A model generated the notes under the pieces. It saw nothing but the letters and a program-made list of their open reading frames with translations, was not told the origin of the DNA and searched no databases. The position numbers and the translations under genes were made by a program. A stretch of DNA of 64,000 bases from Euleptes europaea (Eukaryota; Chordata; Lepidosauria; Squamata; Sphaerodactylidae), in contig NC_079322.1 of NCBI RefSeq assembly GCF_029931775.1, positions 21,960,542-22,024,541 on the forward strand, given 5' to 3'. This document shows positions 38,336 to 49,200 of this stretch, piece by piece. Each line of letters starts with the position of its first letter. Within the stretch, counting starts at the first letter, position 1.

Positions 38336-39736
38336 CCTCCTTGAAATTTGTTAGATCGGCCTCTTCAATTTGTTAGATGGCTGCCCTCTCCACAGCACAA
38401 CACCCATAATAATCTTCCCCTTTCTTCTTGGCAAATTGTCAAGATTCAGGGAGGACTGCACTGTTTTGCTGTGGGTTGCCTGATTTAAAACAAAAGTCAG
38501 TACTTTAAAAGAGGCACCTTTTCCTCACCCTGGTTCTTTGCATCCCGAAAATCTGCCAAAATGGGGATGGTTCTTTTCAAAGGGCCAAATGTTGTCAAAT
38601 ATTGGGTGCGCTGTGGCGGTTTTGATTCAGCCTTAAAAGAAAGCCACTCCCTCACCCCATGAAAAAATGCCCAACCAACATGAAAAACCAGGATCAAGAG
38701 TTAAATGATGGCTGGAGAAACAATTGTACCATAATCTCAGGTACAAGAATGTTACATTTGTGATTGCAGTACTAAATGTCCATTGAATGGAGAAAGGACA
38801 AGGCCTCTCCTTACATTTATCAATGCAAGACAAACATAAAAGAACATTTCCATATAGGGTTTTGTTGCACCCTAACGGCCAAAGAGAGGTGATGGATTTC
38901 AAAACAGCAGTTTTCAAATCCAGAAATGCACAGTTGAGTCAAATAAGTGCTGTTGGATCTCTTCCAAAGGTACTGTAACCAAACAGTTTGCTTGAGTTAT
39001 ACCAGAGGACAATTTCATTATAAAAGAAATATTTTCTATATTTGGGAAACATTTGTTGAAATATGGCTAAGCTGTAAATTAATGATAATTAATATAATTG
39101 CAATGCAATTATACACTGGATTTTTTTTTTAGCTAACTTGGCTATAGCAACAATATTAAAACCATAGTAAAACACAGTTCTAAAATCAACACGCCACGCT
39201 GCAGGAAATGTAAACCTTGTTCAGGTCACGACTTTAAATTGCAGAACAGACGTTACGAGTTACAGATGGAATAATTGCTCTGGAATAAATATTTTTATCA
39301 TGACAGTGCAATGAAATTAATTTGATAGCAGGGGATAAACAAATGGAATTTGTGAGGACACACAGAGGCAAAGCAGACTATCCTATTGCTAACAAAACAG
39401 GAGAGCTAGCCTACCGTACTGAAACTGCATCAGTGGCAGACACAGGGCTGGCATCCAGGGTGGTGTGGTTGGGTATCTCCCAAGACCCACAGCCTGGCCT
39501 GGCCCCCTCCCCCGGTTTTGCACATCTGATGATGCGAACTTTGGCTTATGTATGTTTACGCTACAAAAATGTGCTCATCTTTCAGATCCCACAGCATTCT
39601 TTTTATTTGAGCTGTAGTGGTCCTCGTGCTGGATCGATCTCTCGTTTCCCTGAAGGGGCAGGGATTGTTTGGAAGCAGAGTACAAGAGAATAATTGTCCA
39701 GGCCTTTCTCTGGTAACTGGGGAGAAGACCCTAGGA
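38336..39736. other. Intergenic, nothing recognised
   Basis: No exon, repeat family or RNA gene recognised on either strand. Confidence 0.45.
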
Positions 39737-40194
39737 CATGGGTGTCAAACATACGACCCACAGGCCAGATTGAGCCCCTTGAGAGCTCTTATCTGGCCCG
39801 CAAGCCAGCCGAGGCAGCCACCCCCCCCAGTCCCAATCTGGGCTGATGATCCCACTGAAGGCTTGCCAGCCAAGGCACCCCCCTAGGGTTACCAGGTCCC
39901 TCTTCGCCACCAGCAGGAGGTTTTGGGGATGGAGCATGAGGAGGGCGGGATTTGGAAAGGGGAGGGACTTCAATGCCATAGAGTCCAATTGCCAAAGCGG
40001 CCATTTTCTGCAGGTGAACTGATCTCTATCTGCTTGTGATCAGTTGTAATAACAGGAGATCTCTAACTACTACCTGGAGGCTGGCAACCCTACACCTCCT
40101 GCTCCTGATCTGGGCTGGCAAGGCATGGCCCAGCCTGACCAAGTGACATTTATTTCATATTCGGCCCTCGTAGCAAATGAGTTGGACACCCCTG
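39737..40194. mobile_element. hAT-type MITE (CAGGGGTGTC family) with a second MITE inside
   Basis: Left end CATGGGTGTCAAACATAC, right end GAGTTGGACACCCCTG. The host element is interrupted by 39884-40092. Target repeats CCCTAGGA/CCCTAAGG, 6 of 8 matching. Confidence 0.85.
39884..40092 (-). mobile_element. hAT-type MITE (TAGGGTTG family) nested in another MITE
   Basis: 209 bp, TAGGGTTACCAGG to GGCTGGCAACCCTA, with CACCCCCC/CACCTCCT on either side. Confidence 0.88.
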
Positions 40195-40586
40195 CCCTAA
40201 GGCATTGCATCAACCCTTGTCTTGTCCTTTTTAGACCAGCCAGCCCTGATGGCACTAAAGCACGCATAAAGAAGTCATACCCTATTCCCTCCAGTGCAGC
40301 AGCAGCAGCAGCAGCTTCGAGGGTGAATCACAGGGAATATACCAGTCTTTTGCACCACCAAAGGGGAAAGGAAGATGGTGCCTTTACTGGCAGGCATGAA
40401 GAGGTGGTGAAGGAGCTGCCAGGGTCACAGCTGTAGCATTGTGCAGATGTGCAGCTAGCAGAACCTGGTACCAACAAATGACATCATCACCCCGTGTTCA
40501 CTCTGAGTTCTGCTAGCCTTTTAGTGGCTGTGTGCCTGCATGCTACTGCACCTGTGACACCAGCCTCTCAGTGGCTGCCGGATTAC

Positions 40587-40682
40587 TAGGGTTGCCAGCC
40601 TCCAGGTGGTGGCTGGAGATCTCATGCTATTACAACTCTCCAGGCGACAGAGATCAGTTCCGCTGGAGAAAATGGCCGCAGG
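40587..40682 (+). mobile_element. hAT-type MITE, 5' half
   Basis: TAGGGTTGCCAGCCTCCAGG to GGAGAAAATGGCCGC, then the match stops. Confidence 0.75.
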
Positions 40683-41734
40683 ATAGGAAGGGAGGTATTG
40701 AGAGAAGGTGGGAATTTGCCTGACAAGGGACTATGACCTCCCGGCTACTAGCTGACTAGAACAGCCAGACAGGGAGGCCCTGGATTGTGCAGAGTGCAAT
40801 AAATGGATTGAGCAGCAGGGACCTGTTTCTGCCTTGTGTTTGCAACAGACTATAGAAGAACAACAATATGACATGTCCCTGTCACTGAGGAACATCACAC
40901 ATGTGGTAATTAATCAGCCATGTACTAATGATCATATTATACTACAAAACTATTTCAAAATGTATCCAATAGCTGGTTCTTTAATTATTTCCAGGTACTT
41001 TATTCGTGCATTGGCGGTTTCAAAAGTATAACACTAATTCAGTTAAGAAACAGGGTATGTACGATGGACTGATGAAACAACGTTCCAGATTCATTTAGGA
41101 CCAAGACTGTGAAAAGAAGAATCTGCACATGACCATCATTATGTGGAATGAGTCTACCAGTATATATTTCAAGATATTGTTTCAGATGATTCATGGATCT
41201 CAGTGAAATAATTTCAGGTATACCGATGAAAAGTTTAGAAATTTCAGAGGGGTAACCATGTTCATTTCTTACAGCAAAACAAAAACAAAACAAAAGAGTC
41301 TTGTGGCATCTATTTATAGCATAAATTGTTGTGAACTGGATCCTACTTCATTCAGGTCATGAAGTGTATACTCAGATGGCAGATAAACTTGGGCACAGAG
41401 ATTAAAAACATTGTGTACAATAGTGTCAAAACACTGAAATACATGAGGCAGCAGTGATACTTCTATAGAAAGCTGAGTTGTGCATGGTCACTATGCTCAT
41501 ATACAACAGACATAAAAGGCGCTAACATGATCTTTCATTAAAGAAATTTAATGTTGATTGAATAAGAGGAAATTGTCGTTGTAATAGAGACTTCACTGGA
41601 TGGTATCAAATTTCATGATAAATTCTAATTCAGTGATTTCTTGCTGGCATCTCCCTTTGAAGTTCTTTTTTTTAAAAGAATGGTCATCTTTAGGTGAGCA
41701 GTGAACTATCCTGAAATCCAGATCCCTATTCTCA

Positions 41735-42526
41735 ACCTGCGGGAGATTTTTGGGGCGGAGCCTGAGGAGGGCGTGGTTTGGGGAGGGACTTCAATGCCAT
41801 AGAGTCCAATTGCCAACGCGGCCATTTTCCTCCAGGCGATCTGATCTCTATCAGCTGGAGATCAGTTGAATTAGCAGGACATCTCCTGCTACTACCTGGC
41901 AGTTAGTAATCAAAAAACGGCTTGCAAGTGCTTAATCAGGAGTGTGGAATTCAAAATATAGCACAAAACAATTGTTTCTAAAATAAAGAAACCAAACAAT
42001 AGCAACTCATGCTATTACAGATATATATTGGAAACATTCAATAACCACAATTCTGGAGCAAAGAAATGTATATCACAGTTGGTCTAAGTAAGACCCCAGC
42101 TCTCAGCATAAGATACATAGGAAAGGTACACTCCTTCATGCATTGATTGTGCACGGAAAGATTGAAGGCTTGAAAAAGTCTACACGAAATTGAATTATAC
42201 CGGATCTCCATTGCTCTACATCTTGTTTCCGTGGTTTACTGATGCACTTTATGAAATTGAAACTATTAATACGGACTGAATAAGGACTGAGCATTTTGGC
42301 TTATATTTTGTATTGTAAAGCCTTATGCTGAGAGCTGGGGTCTTACTTAGACCAACTGTGATATACATTTCTTTGCTCCAGAATTGTGGTTACTGAATGT
42401 TTCCAATATATATCTGTAATAGCATGAGTTGCTATTGTTTGGTTTCTTTATTTTAGAAACAATTGTTTTGTGCTATATTTTGAATTCCACACTACCTGGC
42501 AGTTGGCAAGCCTCTTGGCAACCCTA
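41735..42526 (-). mobile_element. hAT-type MITE split by a hairpin element
   Basis: Reverse copy: GGAGGGACTTCAATGCCATA and GTCCAATTGCC, then ACTACCTGGCAGTT, and after the insertion GGCAACCCTA. Interrupted by 41905-42490. Confidence 0.85.
41905..42490. mobile_element. Hairpin element C, 171-bp arms
   Basis: A 37-base head, left arm 41942-42112, 209-base loop, right arm 42322-42492. Comparing the arms base by base I find one difference. A 14-bp target duplication ACTACCTGGCAGTT (41891-41904, 42491-42504) is made of the surrounding MITE. No coding capacity. Confidence 0.92.
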
Positions 42527-42639
42527 ACCGTGCTTATCAACAGAACGACTGCCAACCGTTACATGGCAAGTTAACTTTATAAAGCAGCCCTGGCTCCCTG
42601 CCCCATTTTTCTTAATACCGATGCAAAGCTACTAGTGGG

Positions 42640-43183
42640 AGGCACACCTCGCCGTCATTATTGCTGATCAGGATACAGCCGTGGGCCTCTCTACCCTTTT
42701 GCCCGGCTGATTCAGAGGAAGACTACAACTCCCAGCATCCTTCGCGAAGCACTCCCTCTATGAGATCCAGCCCGCTGGCGTTCGTTGCGCAGCCGCAATT
42801 CGCCCGCTGTTACTTTCCCGTATAGGTCTGCGTTCTGCCATGCGAGATATCGGTGGGGAGGGTGTCCTAGCAACAGACATGAGCGCTGTCTCCTATGTCC
42901 CTTTATAGGAAGCAGGCGGGAGGAGAGAAGGGGTCCGGGGTCGCTGGGAGGTGGTGAAGGGGACCCTGCAAACGAAGCCAAGCGTCTGCTCGCTCGGCTC
43001 TTTGCACGGGGCCGCTTCAACGTTGCTGTAAGCCCGGGTGCATCAAACAAAAGGGTTGCAAAAGGTTGCATCGACCCGGCTGTCCATTCTGCAAGTGGGC
43101 GGTCAGGGCTTCAGGTCTCCGGGGGGAGAAGAGTGGGAGGAAAGGGAGAGCGCCCTAAACAAACCCCCCTCCGCCCCAAAGGG
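42640..43183 (+). promoter_or_regulatory. MATCAP2: MATCAP2 CpG-rich promoter and 5' UTR
   Basis: CpG-dense DNA just before the MATCAP2 start, without a clear TATA box. A frame in phase with the start stays open upstream to 42785 but has no recognisable homology, so I treat it as UTR. Confidence 0.6.
42722..42740 (+). promoter_or_regulatory. ZNF143 (Staf) binding site
   Basis: ACTACAACTCCCAGCATCC matches the long SBS motif recognised by ZNF143 with about one mismatch. Such sites mark many CpG-island promoters. Confidence 0.65.
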
Positions 43184-43211
43184 ATGATGCTTGAATCCAT
43201 TCGTGTCACTG
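43184..43211 (+). CDS. MATCAP2: MATCAP2 coding exon 1
   Basis: MMLESIRVT plus one base of a split Glu codon; donor G|gtgagt. Start chosen at the first of two adjacent ATGs. Confidence 0.8.
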
Positions 43212-46200
43212 GTGAGTATTGCTCTAAATGGGGGGGGGGGACTTGTTTCTTATCCATCCAGTTTTTCTCCCTACTGATAGTTCCTTTGGGTGTTAGAGCA
43301 ATTCAAAAGGAGCCCAAGCACATTCCCCCTTAGGAGTAATTAATCAGTTTTTACACTCCCTACCGAGATCTGGACCCAAATGGGAGGTAGCTTAATTGAA
43401 AATGCCGGGCATTCCTTTTAAAAAATAAAACACCATAATGTAAACATACCTTATTTTGAACAGAACCTCTTTGCATACATAGGTGGGTTTTTTCTTTTTA
43501 AGAGAAATTTACCCCCCCCTTTTTTTTGCAAAGGGACGTTGTCAAAAATTGCCATTTGAATGAATGAGCCTTAAATAATGCAATGAGGAATCCTCCCCCC
43601 ACCCGTATATACATATATAAATCTCTTTGCTTTTCCTATACAGCTGTCAACAATGCGTTTTGGAATATCTCTTGTCACAAGCAAAACCTGGGGGTCTGTT
43701 TAAAATCAATAGTGATGCTGCCATTGAATTATGCAGAACCAGCTAGATGAGGCTGTCTGTCAGATGGTTCTTGCTTTCCTGGGGACAGTCATTTTTAACA
43801 TGTCATGCCCCTGAGCTGCTTGGATACAATGCAAGAAAATACAAGTCATTGCAAGAAAGAAATCATAATATTCAAATGAAATCAGTCACATTTGAGGGTT
43901 AAAATTTATCAGCAGGCCATGCAGGAAATAAAGGGTGGGAGACCAGTCAGCAATATACAAACTGATGCTGTTCAGAGATTTAAAAGTATAGTCCCTAATT
44001 ATTTTCTATAAAGTCCCTGCTTATTTTCTTTACTGATAGAGAGTATTGTTCAAGTAATTATATAGCAGTAATTATAAGGAAAAAACACAACAGCACAGAG
44101 ACCTTAAAATAATAATATACTTATAACAGCAACTAATTATTTATCTTGTTACGTAAATATAAATTCATTACTGCTTAATACAAAAAAGGCTCTTGTTCAC
44201 AATGCTTTCTAAACATTTCTTTCTTAAGCTGCTTTAAATACTAAAAAATACAAGTAAGGACAGAAGGAATGAGCTAATGTACTGATGAGACATCACAAAT
44301 AGCATTTTAATCCTTACTGAAAAGATGATAGTTGCTGGATGGCGTTTGAGTGGCAGTATTGTTAAAAACAGAACAGTCCTAGAGCTGCCAGTATCGGGGT
44401 GCTTACACTGACAGATAAACACCTGAGATCTCTTCCTTCCTTCTGTTAGACAACTTTTGATTCAAATTTGTTTTGTCCAATCTCAAACAGCTACCCATTT
44501 CAATCTGTGTTTGCTACAATTTTTGGATTCCTTCAATTTTTATCCTTCACTTTTAAAAAAAGCATGTTTCCAACCTTCATAGATGGTTTGGGCTTGCTTC
44601 TATTTGGGTTTGCTTCTGTTTATATTTGATCCTGTTTTGCTCAAGCCTGTGGCTGTAGGCTTTCCATCTTGTTATTTAAAATTTTAAAGCAGAGGAGACC
44701 TGATCTAGTCAGTTTCAATCTAGACCCCCCCATTTTGAGGGTGAAACTGACCAGATTTGCCAGAAAGGATTCCAGCCCACAATAGTAATCCACAGACTAA
44801 ACATTCCTAGCAAGCAAATCCACTTGTGAGTAAGTACCCCTGCCTTCCATTTGATGTGTTATGCTGGAGTAATGGTGGCTAATAACATCTGAAAATAGGT
44901 ATATATTTAGATTTAGTATTTTCTCTTTCAGACTTTGTGGTTAGGCGTACCTACAAGATAACAAGAATTAGTACTGAACAAATGGGGAACCTGGAAGCAG
45001 TTGCAAGTGGGGAGGTCGTCACTTCATTTTTCCATATATGGCCTTCCCCACACTATTTCCTCTTTCTGTCCTGACAGCCCCCACATCCTCTCCCTTTCCT
45101 GTTTCCGTCTCTCCTTCCCACTCACCATCCACCCTCCCAATCTACAGCTGTATTATTTATTTTCTTCATTAATAGCCCCGTTCTTTCCAAGGAGGACCCA
45201 AAGCTGCCTTCATCATTCTCCTCTGCTTTATTTTATCCTCACAACAACCCTGTGAGGTAGGTTAGGCTGAGAGAAAACGATTGGCCCAGGGTCACCCAAT
45301 GAACTTTCATGGCACAGTAGGGATTTAAACACAGGCTTGTGAAATTCTACTCCAACACTCACAGTGCATTCCTAAGGAGAGTTACTCCAGTCTAAGCCCA
45401 TTAATTTCAATGGGCTTAGACTGGAGTAACTCTCCTTAGGAGTGTACTGTCAGTGCACCATGCCTACAAGCAGTCTGTACTGATGAGAACTTTCTGGCTT
45501 CTCTCCTGTTATGTTTACAGCGTTGTTTGTTGAATACCAAGGAATAATTAGATAAATTTACAAAGACCTAATTTCAAAGGTTAAGATAACAGAGTGTATT
45601 TTGTTCAATCCTCTTGCCTCCTGTTAACTCCCCAGGTATTGCCTTGGATCAGGCAGGATCTTAGTCAACCTAATATTACACTTGTTTCCAGGAAACATAT
45701 CTACTCAGTAAATATCTCTAAACTACACTTGCATCAAAGCTTTTTTTCTCATGTCACCCTTATGTGAACCTTATGTAAAGCCATCAGGGCTTTACAATCC
45801 ACAATGCAAAGAGCAACCCAGAAACTCCAACATGCCAAATCATTTTAAAAAAATACTTGACTATTTATGCAAATGATTAAAAAATACCAACATTATGATT
45901 ACATATCAGACAGAATGCAAAAATACAAGAGCACAGATAATTGTAAAAGCTATTCTAAACCACAGAAAATTCCTTTAACATATAACTGAAAGGGGATTAA
46001 TTCTCATTTTTCTTTTTCATATTCTTATTTTTAATACACTGTCAGTTTCACTAGTTTCATGGGATCCCAAATTTAATTAAGAAGTCCTGTTTTGCTGGAA
46101 GACTGTTTTTCAAATATCAATCAAGCTGTTGTTGCTGCATCGTCATGTTGACATCCATATATCTATTTCTCAAGCGTGGCCGCCATCTGCAGATACCTAA

Positions 46201-49200
46201 AGGCACAGATGGAGGCCACACTTACCCAAAACAGATAGTCTACAAACTTGGAGCACTCTCCAGGTTTGTGGAAAAATCTGAAACCTTAAAAAAAAAACCC
46301 ACTAGGGGGTTTAAATTTCCCCCAAAATAAAACAGCATTGTCTGTGAGAAGGAGACAGGAAAAGGGGAGATGCTATGGGAGTTTTCAAGGAAGGGAAAGA
46401 TGAAATAGTGGGGGAGGGGAAACTGAGATGCCTTCTGCAAGTTTTTGTGGGTTCCCACGTGTATATTCTAAGTTGGCCAAATCTGAGGATACTTAAATCC
46501 AGTGACTGGAGCTGTGAACAGGCAAGACAGATCTTTCTACAAACCTGAAAAATGCCCCAGGTTGGCAGAAAAATGTGAAATCTAAAAAAATACATTGGGA
46601 ATTTAAAAAAATTATAAAAGGAGCTGCTGTAGTTTTAACAGATTCCCTCAGTGGCCATTGCTAGGCAACTGCAGCATTCCAAGGCTTGGTTTCTGTGAGT
46701 AAAAGTCAGGGGAAGGGGGCAGGGTCCTTTCCAGGGTGTTTTGGCCTTTGAGGGAAGACTCATCAGAGCCAGGCCTGACAACAGCCATTGGGTAATTTGA
46801 TACCACCTGACTTGCATGATTCATCTAGGCCTGGATGGTTGCTACTCTTCAACAGTAGCTACCCTATGAAAGCCAGTGTGGTATAGTAGTTAGAACCTCA
46901 GGCTAGGGTTTGGAAGACCAAGGTTTGAATCCCAATCATGCTGTGGAAGCTCACTGCCAGTCACATACTTTCAGCCTAACCTCACAGGGTTGTTGTGAGG
47001 AGAAAAAAAGGAAGAGAATAATGTAAGCTGCTTTGGTCCCCACTGTGGAGAAAGGTGGGGTATAAATAATAGATATAGCTGCAGATGAGAGGTTGATGAA
47101 TGACTGAGAAGATGAGAATAAGGCAGGGAGAGGATATGAGGGTTGACAGGAGGACAGAAAGAGGAAATAGTGTGGGGAGGGGGATACAGAGGAAAGTGAG
47201 GTGACCCCCCACAAGTCTTTGAGAGTTTCCTACCATCCAAGTGGGCCTGGCCCAGAGGCCAGCACCACACAACTGGGTGATAGGTAGAAGCTGCTGGGGG
47301 AGAGAGGGAAATCTGAAGACAAATATAGGTTGGCTGTTGGGTGGGAAGGGGAGAAGAAAGCAGGAAAAGGTGAAATGCTATGGGGTCTTTTATGAAAAGG
47401 AAAGAGGAAATAGTTGGGGAGAGGAAAAGGAGATGCCTCTCAAGTCCTTGCAAGTCCTCTCTTGTATATCTAATTTTCAATGTGGTGATGTCTGTGAATA
47501 CTTAAATCCAGACACCGGAGCCATGACCAGACAAGTCAGATCTTTTTGCAAGCCAGAGAAAAGCCTCAAGAATTCAGAAAAATCTGAAATCTAAAACAAT
47601 TAAAATTAAAACATTTTAAAAATGGAAGGTTAGCTTCCCTAAATAATAGAAGCAGCCTTTAAGAAAGGCTGTACCCATACCTTTAAGAAAGGAATGCCAC
47701 TTCCGGTAGAGAGCTGATCCCAGCGCCATGTCCCCTGAGATCTCTCGAGGGAACCAAGAGGCATTCTGAACCAGGGGGCCCCTTAAAAGCCCCGACTCCG
47801 ATCCTAAATAGTGGATCGGAATGCAGGCAACCCCCTGCTGCTGAAGAAGAGCGGTTTGACTCCCACCCCCCTCCCACAAGAGCTACTTGATGTGGAGGAG
47901 GGTCGGTCGAAGTCCCGCCGGCCGAGGAGGAATTCCACCGCCACTAACGTCTCATGGAAATAGGCTGCGATCTCCTCTATCTTTTACCGACATTGAACAA
48001 GCTAATAACAGAGAACCCCGATTTCCAACATCCGAGTAAGTTACATGAACTCCTTTTGTCAACTAATCCGATTCTGAACGACTGGAATTTTTCAAAATCG
48101 TCTAAAGACTCTGCACCCCTTCACCCAGGATTCTAAGTGACCTTCCGACTAAAAAGACTATTTAATTAAACTAAAAACTGAATTAGCAGGCAAACAAAAC
48201 AATCAGAAAGAATTGAGGGGCATAAATAGCTACCAATCGGCAGCTGCGGCTTAGAAGGGGGGAGGAGAAATCCTTTACTTTCGATTCTCCATTCCTTTAC
48301 CTTAGGAGAGTCCTCCAGCCACATTTTCATTCAGGAAGTGGCTACTCTAGGAAGACAGGAAACCATAGTGGGCTGTTGGGCCGGATGTGCCCCACTCAGT
48401 GTAGCAGCAAAATAAATCCTACCTTCTTTAATCATAGAGTGGGAGCGACGGAAAGCCCACTGCCTCACAATTCTTTGTATACTTTCTGGAACAAGCTCCA
48501 AAGCCAAGCCAAAGCCTTCTAACAACTTCGTAGCTTTTTTGCACTGAGCTGCCTGCTAATATTTAACTTACTAGTCTGGAAAATACAAAAGCCACAGACA
48601 ATCATGGAAAGTAATCATCAAAAGATACAGGAAATGTTGGGCATGCAAACTGAATTATTAAAGAAGTTTGAACAGGTTTCCATGCAACAAGAACAATCAG
48701 CTATACAAATGACTTTAATTATTACTCAAAAATTTGATGGCTTAATAAATGAGATCAAGGAAATAAAAGATCAAATTACAGTAATGAAAAATGGCATGAA
48801 TAAGATGGAACTTTCAGTTAAAAACAACACTGAAGAATTGAAAGGAGTTAAAATGGACATGAAATCTCAAGCACAACAAATTGAAGCAATACGACTCCAG
48901 GAAGAGCGAGTGAGCTGTTTTGGACCTGCAACAGAGAGAATCTAACCTGCATATACGTAATTTGCCTGAAAGACTAGGGGGCACCAGAGAGACCATCATA
49001 AGATCGCTTGCTGATATATTTCATTTAAATGAACAAGAATTAAATTATGCAATAAACAAGATATACAGAACCAATCCCCTTGTCAACTCGAGTACAGAAA
49101 ACAAAAGCTAGAGAGATCTTGGTCTCCTTCTTTGACAACAGGATGAAAAATATCATTACGAAACTTCATTTGGAGAATCATCTAAGTGTAGATGATACAC

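Noticed and set aside
40294-40315. CAG triplet run (about six units)
   Set aside because: Short, intergenic and not in a coding frame that I can support.
42785-43333. 182-codon plus-strand frame upstream of and through MATCAP2 exon 1
   Set aside because: In frame with the real start, but the upstream part is Arg/Gly-rich CpG-island translation and the end reads into intron 1.
46971-47480. 169-codon minus-strand frame
   Set aside because: Pyrimidine-rich repeat extension giving Pro/Ser/Leu-rich translation; also spans a SINE.
48814-48999. Minus-strand frame in the L1 region
   Set aside because: Antisense shadow of L1 ORF1.
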